The position numbers and the translations under genes were made by a program. A DNA stretch of 64,000 nucleotides, from positions 1-64,000 of the forward strand of contig CAVGWF010000077.1 in assembly GCA_963632825.1 (NCBI GenBank), given 5' to 3'. The notes beneath the pieces were generated by a model. It searched no databases and was not told the origin of the DNA. It was given only the letters and a program-made list of their open reading frames with translations. This stretch comes from F23-B02 sp963632825. GTDB taxonomy: Bacteria > Bacillota > Clostridia > Oscillospirales > Oscillospiraceae. Below are positions 41,013 to 48,823 of the stretch, piece by piece; within the stretch, counting starts at the first letter, position 1; each line of letters opens with the position of its first letter.

Positions 41013-41666
41013 TCAGCATCCTGCTATGTCTCCAAGTCCCTTTCTGTCAAGAATATATATCTTTCCGCGCCCCGTGCGGATAAGCCCCGCATTGCGCATA
41101 TGGTCCAATTCCCTGCTCACGACTACCCGAGTCGTTCCGAGGTTATTTGCTATCTCCTCGTGGGTTATCTCTATGACCTCGGAGCAGCCCATGACCAGCT
41201 CGCGCGCAATACAGTTTCGTATGCTGTTGAAAACGCAATAGGATATGTTGTTCAGTATCGCCTGCGCGGTCTTTGCGCAGGTCTCATACACAAACTTCGC
41301 AAAAAGCGGCTCCTCGTATGCCGCCGGTGCCATATCCGAGCGTTGGAGGTAGGCAAGCGATGTTTCGCTCATTGCCTGAAGCGAGGGTACCACATCGCTG
41401 CTTCGGGCGTTATCGACCGTCATTATACTGAACGCGTCGCCCTCGTACAGGTGAAACAGAGTCATTTCCCTGCCGTTATCCGAGGCAAGGTACACCCTCA
41501 CCTCGCCGCCGAGCACAAATATGATGCCGTCCTTTTTCACGGTTTTGAAAATCACATTTTCTCCGCGCCTGTAGCTGCGGAAGATCGTATTGTCCGAAAG
41601 GCTGTGCCTGTGCTTTTCGCTGAGCTTATCCCAGAACGAAACGCACTCGGATATATCATGCCTCAT
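41013..41666 (-). CDS. Crp/Fnr family transcriptional regulator
   Basis: 217 residues. An N-terminal cyclic-nucleotide-binding-type barrel (IFVLGGEVRVYLASDNGREMTLFHL is spread over about 48-75) is followed by a dimer helix and a winged helix with TTRVVVSRELDHMRNAGLI. The barrel lacks the Fnr cysteine pattern at the N-terminus, so it is not an obvious oxygen sensor. ATG at 41666 has GGAG eight bases upstream, whereas upstream ATG codons do not. Likely regulates the ferredoxin-ohyA pair or the corrinoid locus around it. Confidence 0.88.
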   Translation of the reverse strand: MRHDISECVSFWDKLSEKHRHSLSDNTIFRSYRRGENVIFKTVKKDGIIFVLGGEVRVYLASDNGREMTLFHLYEGDAFSIMTVDNARSSDVVPSLQAMSETSLAYLQRSDMAPAAYEEPLFAKFVYETCAKTAQAILNNISYCVFNSIRNCIARELVMGCSEVIEITHEEIANNLGTTRVVVSRELDHMRNAGLIRTGRGKIYILDRKGLGDIAGC

Positions 41667-41699
41667 ATTCATCACTCCACCAAATATTTTTCTCCCACC

Positions 41700-41730
41700 G
41701 GAGCGTATGTCATTTTCTAACATATGCTCC
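41700..41730. repeat. 10-bp inverted repeat in the Crp-family gene leader
   Basis: GGAGCGTATG (41700-41709) and CATATGCTCC (41721-41730) are inverted repeats with one mismatch, 11 bases apart and 34 bases upstream of the start codon: a possible autoregulatory operator. Confidence 0.5.
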
Positions 41731-41800
41731 AAAAAAATTTGTGCGGAAGCATCGTCTGAATTTGTCTGAATATTATCAAATTCACGAGACGTTTCCGCAC
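41731..41800 (-). terminator. Long imperfect terminator-like hairpin
   Basis: GTGCGGAA (41741-41748) pairs with TTCCGCAC (41793-41800), CGTC with GACG inside, and TGAATTT (41757-41763) with AAATTCA (41778-41784). On the minus strand it ends in seven T residues. It probably ends the corrinoid methyltransferase transcript. Confidence 0.65.
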
Positions 41801-41863
41801 CTTTTGTTACTTAACTTTATAAATATCTTGTCGTTTTCTGAAGTTTGTTTAAATCATATAAAT

Positions 41864-41956
41864 TCAATTGTCAGTTTTTATATATCTTGCAATAAGCTTT
41901 GAGTACAGCCTCGGCTCATCTACAGGCAGCAGTCTCTCCTTTCGCATCTCATTCAT
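41864..41956 (-). CDS. Possible 30-residue microprotein coupled to the methyltransferase gene
   Basis: An ATG overlaps the stop codon of the methyltransferase-corrinoid gene (ATGA) and opens a 30-residue frame, beginning MNEMRKERLLPVDEPRLY and ending KTDN. It is basic at the start and has no known match. It could be a coupled microprotein or the leftover of a longer gene. Confidence 0.35.
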   Translation of the reverse strand: MNEMRKERLLPVDEPRLYSKLIARYIKTDN

Positions 41957-43680
41957 CTCTTTTCAAGGATCCTCACGGCCTCGCGCGCGGCAGTCGCTGC
42001 ATCGGGGGTATATATATCGGCACCGATCTCGTCGCAGAAGCTCTGACTTATGGGAGCTCCGCCGACCATTATGGTCACCTTTTCCCGTATGCCCGCCTGC
42101 TTTGCAAGCTCAACGACCTGGCGCATTTCCTGCATCGTCGTTGTCAGCAGCGATGAGCAGGCAATAATGCTGCAGTCATTTTCGAGCGCAGCTTCCACGA
42201 ATTCCTCCGGAGCGGTGTCCGCACCGAGATCTATGACCTCAATACCGCTGCCCTCGAACATTATCTTTACGAGGTTTTTGCCTATATCGTGCATATCTCC
42301 GCGCACCGTTCCGATGCAGGCTCTGCCGATGCTGCGGGCATTGCCGCCGGCATCGACCATATGCGGCTTCAGAAGCGCGGTGGCTGCCGCCATGCACCGT
42401 GCTGCTATGAGCATTTCGGGAACGAACGCCCTGTTTGCCGAAAAGTCCTCGCCGAGCTCGTTCATGCCCTTTATAAGTCCCTGCGAGAGTATATTCTGTG
42501 CGTCAGCACCTTCGTCCAGAGCCTTCTGAATGAGCGTTATAAGCCTTTTCTGCTGACCGCGCTTTACTGCGGAGGCTATCGAGCCGAAAACGCTCACCTC
42601 CTGCTCCCGCTCCTCGGGCTTTTTCCCGACAGCGGCGGAGACTTTTCCGACCGCACGGCGCGGTACCGGCGGCAGATCATAGCGCGGCACATGCAGCTTG
42701 GCATTGTACTCGTCTATCGCCTGATCAATATAGCGGTCTACATGCGGGAACACCGCACCGGGCACGCCGTATGTTATTGAGGGTATGAAGTGCCCGCCGG
42801 GACAGCAGGCGTTGAGAGTGCGGCGGGCATAGTCGAGTATATCCTCCGGAGCTGCGTCGGCTCTGTCTATAGCCGCGCCCATGCCGCCCATGAGCACAAG
42901 CCTGCCCTTCAAATGCCGCTGCAGTGCCGGAATATCGTTGTCCGGCAGAGTACCCTGCCAGACCTGTATGCCGATCTCCGCCATATCGTCAACTATCGGA
43001 ACGAGGTAGGAGTCGGCATGGTGGACGGCTATGCAGCCGCGTGAGCGGATATAGCCGTAAAACCGGCGGTAGGGCTCCTTAAAGAACTCGCGCCACATAT
43101 CCGGATTCATGAACAGGGCATTTTTTGTGCCCCAGTCGTCGTGCGAGAAGATAACATCAGGGCGGAGACCGTCAATAAGCAGCTTTACATAGGCAAGGCG
43201 GTACTCGGTTATATACTCAATGAGCTCGTGCATCTCGTCCGGATGCTCATAGAGATTTGTCAGCGTGTCCTCAAAGCCCATGAGAAAGTGGCACTGTTCA
43301 AATATTCCGGTGCCCATGAAGCCGGCAAGCAGCTTATCGCTCCCGGCAGCCTCATGCGCTTTTTTGCGGCACTCGTCCCAGCCCTCGGTGCAGTTTGCGG
43401 CAAGCTCCGGCGCGTGGACCGTTTCGCGCCAGCGGGTTATATCGGGGCAGACGGCAAGGCCGCCGTGGTTCAACGGTATCGCTCCGGGAGCATCCTCCGG
43501 AAAGCTGATCGTAGTCCCCCATCGGTCAACGCTGACGGTGCCGCGCTTGCGGTTGCCGCGGAGATAAACGTTTATGGGATCGTACAGACACATATGCAGC
43601 GCTTCATACTGCCTGAGAGCGCGCTCGGGCTGACCGTCCGGCTTTAAAAGCTCTAAAAATATTTCCTTCGGTGTCTGCAT
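41953..43680 (-). CDS. Fused UroD-like methyltransferase and corrinoid-binding protein
   Basis: 575 residues. Residues 1-330 form a uroporphyrinogen-decarboxylase-like methyltransferase barrel (ISFPEDAPGAIPLNHGG, FMGTGIFEQCHFLMGFE, FSHDDWGTKNALFMNPD). After a linker, residues 370-450 form the helical cap of corrinoid proteins (ALDEGADAQNILSQGLIKGM), and the Rossmann part carries D462-x-H464-x2-G467 in GDMHDIGKN, the cobalt-ligand motif, then GVGAP-like VGGAPIS. In MtaA-type enzymes zinc is held by H-x-C...C; here the matching place reads VHHADSYL and lacks Cys. The protein should carry methyl groups on cobalt. Start ATG follows GGAG by eight bases. Confidence 0.9.
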   Translation of the reverse strand: MQTPKEIFLELLKPDGQPERALRQYEALHMCLYDPINVYLRGNRKRGTVSVDRWGTTISFPEDAPGAIPLNHGGLAVCPDITRWRETVHAPELAANCTEGWDECRKKAHEAAGSDKLLAGFMGTGIFEQCHFLMGFEDTLTNLYEHPDEMHELIEYITEYRLAYVKLLIDGLRPDVIFSHDDWGTKNALFMNPDMWREFFKEPYRRFYGYIRSRGCIAVHHADSYLVPIVDDMAEIGIQVWQGTLPDNDIPALQRHLKGRLVLMGGMGAAIDRADAAPEDILDYARRTLNACCPGGHFIPSITYGVPGAVFPHVDRYIDQAIDEYNAKLHVPRYDLPPVPRRAVGKVSAAVGKKPEEREQEVSVFGSIASAVKRGQQKRLITLIQKALDEGADAQNILSQGLIKGMNELGEDFSANRAFVPEMLIAARCMAAATALLKPHMVDAGGNARSIGRACIGTVRGDMHDIGKNLVKIMFEGSGIEVIDLGADTAPEEFVEAALENDCSIIACSSLLTTTMQEMRQVVELAKQAGIREKVTIMVGGAPISQSFCDEIGADIYTPDAATAAREAVRILEKR

Positions 43681-43682
43681 TT

Positions 43683-44222
43683 TTACCACTCCTCGTTATA
43701 AAGCACGCATGATGTGTATGTCATTGTGCGTGCACCGTAATTATATCCAAGGCCCGATCGGGTGCATATATCGCTTACCCACAGACCGTAAGCCTCCATA
43801 GACGAAAGGCGCTTTGACGGAAAGCGGCACGGCCTGTCCGGATATGTGCATTTAGAGCATATATCGCAGGTGCCTGCCGTGAGCGGCAGGCAGTCGGGGC
43901 AGAGCATTCTCGCCTGCCGTGCAAAGTCGGAAAAGCTGCGCTTATGCCGCCTTGATATCTCCTGTATCCCCTCATAGTCGAACTCATCGGCAAGCTTGCC
44001 CGTGGTCTGAACGAGTATGCCGCACTTATAGTGCCGTATCTGCTCCTCCGCCGCCTCAAGGCTGCCGCAGCCGGGCGGGCATGCCCAGCTTTTATTCCAT
44101 TTTCCGCAGCGGTCGGCAGCGCACATTTTTCTTATATCCGGCATCGGCACGAAAGCCGACATATCGGCATATGCAATATGCGAAAAGCCGTTTTCCTCTG
44201 CAAGCGTCATCATATCGGTCAT
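43683..44222 (-). CDS. DUF2284 domain metal-binding protein
   Basis: 179 residues from the ATG at 44222 (AGAGG ten bases upstream). Cysteines are arranged as CAADRCGKWNKSWACPPGCG (about 34-53) and CPDCLPLTAGTCDICSKCTY (about 105-124), the DUF2284 pattern, which suggests Fe-S or zinc centres. The family often accompanies corrinoid methyltransferase genes; its function is not established. First gene of the minus-strand operon, three bases before the fused methyltransferase. Confidence 0.87.
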   Translation of the reverse strand: MTDMMTLAEENGFSHIAYADMSAFVPMPDIRKMCAADRCGKWNKSWACPPGCGSLEAAEEQIRHYKCGILVQTTGKLADEFDYEGIQEISRRHKRSFSDFARQARMLCPDCLPLTAGTCDICSKCTYPDRPCRFPSKRLSSMEAYGLWVSDICTRSGLGYNYGARTMTYTSCVLYNEEW

Positions 44223-44236
44223 ATCGTCAATGCCTC

Positions 44237-44265
44237 TTGACAAAGCAGACAAGTACTGCTAAAAA
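44237..44265 (+). promoter_or_regulatory. Promoter of the ASKHA-ferredoxin/homocysteine methyltransferase operon
   Basis: TTGACA (44237-44242) and TAAAAA (44260-44265), spacer 17. Confidence 0.65.
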
Positions 44266-44293
44266 TTATATGTAATAAGTCATATTATATTAA
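44265..44293 (-). promoter_or_regulatory. Promoter of the DUF2284/corrinoid methyltransferase operon
   Basis: Minus strand TTAATA (44293-44288), 17-base spacer, TATAAT (44270-44265). The two divergent -10 boxes touch, so one bound regulator could control both operons. Confidence 0.65.
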
Positions 44294-44305
44294 GGGGTGA
44301 AGTCC

Positions 44306-45793
44306 GTGTCAAGCATTCAGGTCATGTGCGGCGATAAATCTTTTACGGTGCACCTTGACACGGGCGAGACCCTTTTGAGCGCTCTGCGGCGCGCCGGCGT
44401 AAGCCTTCCTGCGGCATGCGGAGGGCGCGGCAAATGCGGCAAGTGCAGGGTGAGCATAAACTCGGTTTCGCGGCTGGCATGTAAGGCGGTCCCCTCCGAC
44501 GGCGATGTCGTAACGCTGCCCGAGGCCGCGGGCGGAATGATACTGACCGACACCGTCGAGATTCCTGCCGCCGCTTCGGGCGAAACGGGATATGCCGCCG
44601 CCGTTGACCTCGGCACGACCACCGTAGCCGTAAGGCTGTACGAGCTTTCCTCGTCGCGTGAGCTGGGCACGGTGAGCCGCTGGAATGCACAGGCGGCATA
44701 CGGTGCGGATGTCATAAGCCGCATACAGCATACGATCGACGATCCGGACGGTCTGAAAACGCTGTCGGGCTGCATAAGAAGGCAGGTATCGGAGCTAATA
44801 ACGCAGCTTATGAGCGGCTATGAGCTCAGTGAGCTCAAAACCGCAGTCATCGCGGGCAACACCGTGATGCAGCACATATTTGCAGGTTATGAGGTAAAAA
44901 GCATAGCAGTGGCTCCGTTCAGACCAGAAACCCTGTTTTGGGAGCCCGTATATGACAGACTGCTCGGCGCAAAGCTTGTCTACGCTCCGTGCGCTGCCGG
45001 ATATGTCGGCGGCGATATAACCGCGGGGCTGCTCGCATCGGGCTTATATAAAAAGGACGGCTGCTTTCTGTTTCTCGATATAGGCACGAACGGAGAAATG
45101 GCTATAGGAGGCCGGAACGGCTTCACCTGCTGTGCCGTTGCATCCGGTCCCGCATTCGAGGGTGCAGGTATAAGCTGCGGCATGGCGGGCATCGGCGGCG
45201 CGATAAGCCATGTACGCTATGATAACGGATTTTTATATGACGTTATCGGCGGAGAAAGGCCCCGCGGGCTGTGCGGCTCGGGTCTTATAGATCTTGCGTC
45301 GGCGCTTATAAGGCTCGGAGTCATTGACGAGAGCGGAAGGCTGCTTCCGCCGTGCGAGGTTCCGGAGAAAATGCGAAGGTATGTCACCGCCGACGGTAAC
45401 GGAAACGGCATTTTTCACCTCAGCTCCGAGGTTTATCTCACGGCGGCGGATGTGCGCAATCTTCAGCTTGCCAAGGCTGCGGTAGCCGCGGGCATACAGG
45501 TGCTTTTAAACAGCCGCGGCATGAAAGCCGAGGAGCTTGACGGCATTTATATCGCGGGCGGCTTCGGGACATACATAGACATCGGCAGCGCAATGGATAT
45601 AGGCATGCTGCCGAGGCTCGGCAGGAGTATTTTTCACTGTCTGGGAAACACCTCGCTTGCCGGTGCCTCAATGGCGGCCCTGAGCTCCGAAGGGCGCGGC
45701 AGGCTGCTCGATATCGCAAAAAAATGCGATTATATCGAGCTGTCCGGCAGACAGGATTTCACACAACATTTCACCGAAAGCATGACATTTTAA
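44306..45793 (+). CDS. Corrinoid-activating protein: 2Fe-2S ferredoxin fused to ASKHA ATPase (RACE/RamA-like)
   Basis: 495 residues. The N-terminal 2Fe-2S domain has Cys38, Cys44, Cys47 and Cys59 in ACGGRGKCGKC and SRLAC. The rest is a DUF4445/ASKHA ATPase: AAVDLGTTTVAVRLYEL (phosphate 1), VIAGNTVMQHIFAG, LDIGTNGEMA and IAGGFGTYIDIGSAM. Such proteins re-reduce inactive Co(II) corrinoid to Co(I) using ATP. GTG at 44306 fits AAGGGGTG; an earlier GTG at 44297 overlaps that site. It is divergent from the corrinoid methyltransferase and followed at 23 bases by a homocysteine methyltransferase gene. Confidence 0.9.
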   Translation: MSSIQVMCGDKSFTVHLDTGETLLSALRRAGVSLPAACGGRGKCGKCRVSINSVSRLACKAVPSDGDVVTLPEAAGGMILTDTVEIPAAASGETGYAAAVDLGTTTVAVRLYELSSSRELGTVSRWNAQAAYGADVISRIQHTIDDPDGLKTLSGCIRRQVSELITQLMSGYELSELKTAVIAGNTVMQHIFAGYEVKSIAVAPFRPETLFWEPVYDRLLGAKLVYAPCAAGYVGGDITAGLLASGLYKKDGCFLFLDIGTNGEMAIGGRNGFTCCAVASGPAFEGAGISCGMAGIGGAISHVRYDNGFLYDVIGGERPRGLCGSGLIDLASALIRLGVIDESGRLLPPCEVPEKMRRYVTADGNGNGIFHLSSEVYLTAADVRNLQLAKAAVAAGIQVLLNSRGMKAEELDGIYIAGGFGTYIDIGSAMDIGMLPRLGRSIFHCLGNTSLAGASMAALSSEGRGRLLDIAKKCDYIELSGRQDFTQHFTESMTF

Positions 45794-45816
45794 AGAGAGT
45801 ACACGGAGGTAATACC

Positions 45817-47034
45817 ATGCAGATAAAATTCCCGCTCATTCTTGACGGTGCAACGGGCACCGAGCTGCAGAAGCGCGGCTTCACGGGCGATGTGAGCGCC
45901 GAGCAGTGGGTGCTCGAGCACCCTGACGGCATTATTGACATACAGAGCTCATATGTCAGCGCCGGAAGCGATGTTCTTTACTCCCCCAGCTTCGGTGCAA
46001 ACCGCAGAAAGCTTGAGGAGCACGGCATTTTTAATAAAACCGCCGAATACAATCTCCGGCTTGCGGAGCTTTCAAAAAAAGCCGCCGGCGGGAAGGCTCT
46101 CGTTGCGGGCGACATCTCCCCGACCGGTCTGTTCCTCTCTCCTCTCGGCGAGGCATCGTTCGAGGAGCTTGTGGATATTTATACCGAGCAGGCTTCGGGG
46201 CTTGAAAAAGCGGGGGTCGATCTCTTTGTTATCGAAACCATGATGACGCTTTCCGATGCGCGCGCCGCCGTTCTCGCAGTGCGCAGTGTGAGCGATAAGC
46301 CAATATTCGTAACCTTTACCTGTGACGAAAACGGCAGGAGCCTGTCGGGTACGGACATTACCGCCGCAATCACCGTGCTTCAGGGCATGGGCATCGACGC
46401 ATTCGGACTAAACTGCTCCGCAGGTCCTGAGCAGATGCTTTCCCAGCTAAAGCGGCTGCGCGAGTTTGCGCGCGTTCCGCTCATTGCAAAGCCCAACGCC
46501 GGCATGCCTGAAATCGTAGACGGCAAAACCGTTTATGACTGCCCGCCGGATGAGTTTGTTGCGCTGATACCCGAGATGCTCGGTGCCGGAGTGTGCATAT
46601 TCGGAGGCTGCTGCGGCACAACCGCCGAGCACATCGCCGCACTCAAAGAAGCCCTCACCGATGCCGCCGTGCAGACACCGTCGCCGCTGCACGCGGACAT
46701 GCTGCCGGCTTCGACGGAAAAGCTGCCCGCATACCTTCCGGTGGATGCCTGCTGCGGAAAAATCATTGAGAACGGCGACGGCTTTGAGGACGAGCTTTCC
46801 GATGTGATGGACTCTGACCTTGAGCTCGTGGGCATACGCATAGGCTCGTGGGATGATGTTGAGACGCTGGGTGATTTCCAGTATATGATCTCAAAGCCGC
46901 TGTGTCTCGTGTGCGATAACGCCGAGCTGCTCGAGTCCGCGCTCAGAGTGTATCAGGGCAGAGCGCTGTACGAGGGTGCGCTTTCCGAGGAGGAGCTCCT
47001 GCCCCTGTGTGATAAGTACGGACTTTTAGTTTAA
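45817..47034 (+). CDS. Homocysteine S-methyltransferase family protein
   Basis: 405 residues. The barrel carries LDGATGTELQKRGF at the start and zinc cysteines Cys200 (GLNCSAGPEQ), Cys265 and Cys266 (GGCCGTT), as in the N-terminal module of MetH. The last 100 residues form an extra domain (from about 305) of unknown function. In this locus it could take the methyl group from the corrinoid protein to make methionine. GGAGG lies six bases before the ATG at 45817. Confidence 0.88.
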   Translation: MQIKFPLILDGATGTELQKRGFTGDVSAEQWVLEHPDGIIDIQSSYVSAGSDVLYSPSFGANRRKLEEHGIFNKTAEYNLRLAELSKKAAGGKALVAGDISPTGLFLSPLGEASFEELVDIYTEQASGLEKAGVDLFVIETMMTLSDARAAVLAVRSVSDKPIFVTFTCDENGRSLSGTDITAAITVLQGMGIDAFGLNCSAGPEQMLSQLKRLREFARVPLIAKPNAGMPEIVDGKTVYDCPPDEFVALIPEMLGAGVCIFGGCCGTTAEHIAALKEALTDAAVQTPSPLHADMLPASTEKLPAYLPVDACCGKIIENGDGFEDELSDVMDSDLELVGIRIGSWDDVETLGDFQYMISKPLCLVCDNAELLESALRVYQGRALYEGALSEEELLPLCDKYGLLV

Positions 47035-47042
47035 TATTAATT

Positions 47043-47114
47043 AAAAAGAGAGTGCTACCTGTTTGATATGTACCCCCAATACCGGGTGTCCATATCATGG
47101 AGCACTCTTTTTTT
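47043..47114. terminator. 72-base nested hairpin between convergent genes
   Basis: Three stacked stems: 47043-47056 with 47101-47114 (ending AGAGTGCT/AGCACTCT), TGATATG (47064-47070) with CATATCA (47091-47097), and ACCC (47072-47075) with GGGT (47084-47087). A run at the left and T run at the right make it a bidirectional terminator, but it is far more elaborate than needed. Confidence 0.75.
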
Positions 47115-47802
47115 AAGCTATTTCTTCCTCTTTGTCCTCGTCCTGAACGAGGCTCAGGTATTTATCCTCGCATACGACCATTGAGTAGGCCGCTGCCGAG
47201 AGGAGGATATTCACCCACGCGCCCTGCGTACCCATGAGCTCTACGGCAAAAAATGCTGTCGCAGCGCCGAGGTGGAACGCCAGCAGCGTGAATACATAAA
47301 ACCACACCTTTTTGAAATGCACGCTGTCGCCGTCGGTCATATACTGCGCAAGTGCAAGGGACGCCTGCTTTGTGTTGTTCGTTGAAAATATGGTCGAGCT
47401 CACAAAGCCCTTTGCGCCGGAAAACGAGCTCCACTGCACGCTCATCGCAAAGAATATCGGGTAAAGCGAGAGTATGACATTCGCATCGGCAGGAATAAAG
47501 CAAAGCACAACACACATGGCAGCATCTACGACCGGTGCCGCGCGGCGCATATCCACGCCGAAATAATGCGGCAGCAGAACGGTCAGCATCGTTCCGCCGA
47601 CATACAGCACCAATGCGCCGACGTGCAGCAGCACCGCGATCACATCGCCCTGCAGGGCATTTATCGTCAGCTCAAGCAGGTTCATCGTCTGTGCACTGGC
47701 AAGGATGCCGCAGCGGCACAATATGGCATAGGCCCCGAAAAATCCGCCGACGGCCGAAAATGACAGATGCCGGTAGAGGTCAATATTTTCATTTCTTGAC
47801 AA
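47113..47802 (-). CDS. YoaK-like membrane protein (DUF1275)
   Basis: About 229 residues, six membrane segments, then an acidic tail (QDEDKEEEIA). FSAVGGFFGAYAIL, SAQTMNLLELTINAL and VVCEDKYLSLVQDE fit DUF1275 proteins. The start is uncertain: an upstream ATG at 47859 lies inside the -10 box, so the TTG at 47802 after a weak AGGCG is preferred. Confidence 0.78.
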   Translation of the reverse strand: MSRNENIDLYRHLSFSAVGGFFGAYAILCRCGILASAQTMNLLELTINALQGDVIAVLLHVGALVLYVGGTMLTVLLPHYFGVDMRRAAPVVDAAMCVVLCFIPADANVILSLYPIFFAMSVQWSSFSGAKGFVSSTIFSTNNTKQASLALAQYMTDGDSVHFKKVWFYVFTLLAFHLGAATAFFAVELMGTQGAWVNILLSAAAYSMVVCEDKYLSLVQDEDKEEEIA

Positions 47803-47847
47803 ATTTATCGCCTGTTTCGCAAAGAATCGTTCAAACGAACAGAAGTA

Positions 47848-47875
47848 AGTATAGCACAATAATATTTTTTGGCAA
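47848..47875 (-). promoter_or_regulatory. Promoter of the YoaK-like gene
   Basis: Minus strand TTGCCA (47875-47870), 16-base spacer, TATACT (47853-47848). Confidence 0.75.
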
Positions 47876-47883
47876 GGCTTTTA

Positions 47884-47912
47884 TTGCCTTGCAAATACCG
47901 TTGTGGTAAACT
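47884..47912 (+). promoter_or_regulatory. Promoter of the MBL-fold/TSUP operon
   Basis: TTGCCT (47884-47889) and TAAACT (47907-47912), spacer 17, back to back with the YoaK promoter. Confidence 0.65.
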
Positions 47913-47938
47913 ACAGAAAACAAAACGGAGGGATGAAA

Positions 47939-48820
47939 ATGTACGAGCTCATTCAGGTTTTAAATAATACATATTATGTTAACTGTCCCGCAAAAATCGG
48001 ACTGTACCGCTGCGAGGATAACGGCGTTTATCTAATTGACAGCGGCAACGACAAGGAGGCCGGCAGAAAGGTCAGGCAGATCCTTGATAAAAACGGCTGG
48101 ACGCTGAAAGCCATATTCAACACACACTCGAATGCAGACCACATCGGCGGCAACAAATACCTTCAGGCTCAGACCGGATGCGGCATATATGCCCCCGGTA
48201 TAGAATGTGACCTCACGCGTCACACGCTGCTTGAGCCCTCTTTTTTATACGGAGGCTATCCCCCGAAGGTACTGCGGCACAAATTTCTGATGGCGCAGGA
48301 ATCGGATGCTGGCGAGCTTACCGCGGACAAGCTGCCGGAGGGCTTTGAGCTGCTGCCGCTGCCGGGGCACTTTTTCGACATGGTGGGCTTTCGCACGCCG
48401 GATGATGCAGTCTTTCTCGCCGACTGCCTTTCGAGCCGCGAAACGCTCGAAAAATACCGCATCGGTTTTATCTACGATGTTGCGGCGTACATAGAAACGC
48501 TTGAGCGCGTAAAGGGCATGAGCGCCGCGGTTTTCGTTCCGGCTCATGCACCCGCAGCCGAGGATGTCTGCGAGCTTGCGCAGTATAATATCGACACCGT
48601 TAACGAAATTGCCGAGCGCATAGTTTCAATATGCGCGGAGCCTCTGTGCTTTGAGAGCATTCTCAAGAGGCTTTTTGACGCTTACGGACTTACCATGAGC
48701 TTTGAGCAGTACGCGCTCGTCGGAAGCACCGTGCGCTCGTATCTGGCATGGCTGCTCGATAACGGCAGGGTACGCACCGTGTTTGAAGGCAATATGCTGC
48801 TGTGGGAGGCTGTTGTATAA
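47939..48820 (+). CDS. MBL-fold metallo-hydrolase
   Basis: 293 residues. The metal motif is FNTHSNADHIGGNKYL (about 62-77, in which the first His of HxHxDH is followed by Ser-Asn), with further ligands in LPLPGHFFDMVGF (about 140), VFLADCLS and FVPAHAP. The last 80 residues look like a winged helix as in MBL proteins with a C-terminal regulatory domain. The substrate is unknown. ATG at 47939 has GGAGGG six bases upstream. A TSUP permease follows three bases later. Confidence 0.87.
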   Translation: MYELIQVLNNTYYVNCPAKIGLYRCEDNGVYLIDSGNDKEAGRKVRQILDKNGWTLKAIFNTHSNADHIGGNKYLQAQTGCGIYAPGIECDLTRHTLLEPSFLYGGYPPKVLRHKFLMAQESDAGELTADKLPEGFELLPLPGHFFDMVGFRTPDDAVFLADCLSSRETLEKYRIGFIYDVAAYIETLERVKGMSAAVFVPAHAPAAEDVCELAQYNIDTVNEIAERIVSICAEPLCFESILKRLFDAYGLTMSFEQYALVGSTVRSYLAWLLDNGRVRTVFEGNMLLWEAVV

Positions 48821-48823
48821 GCA

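Noticed and set aside
47848..47859. ATG at 47859 as start of the YoaK-like gene
   Set aside because: It lies within and before the -10 box of the only good promoter, so the transcript cannot contain it.
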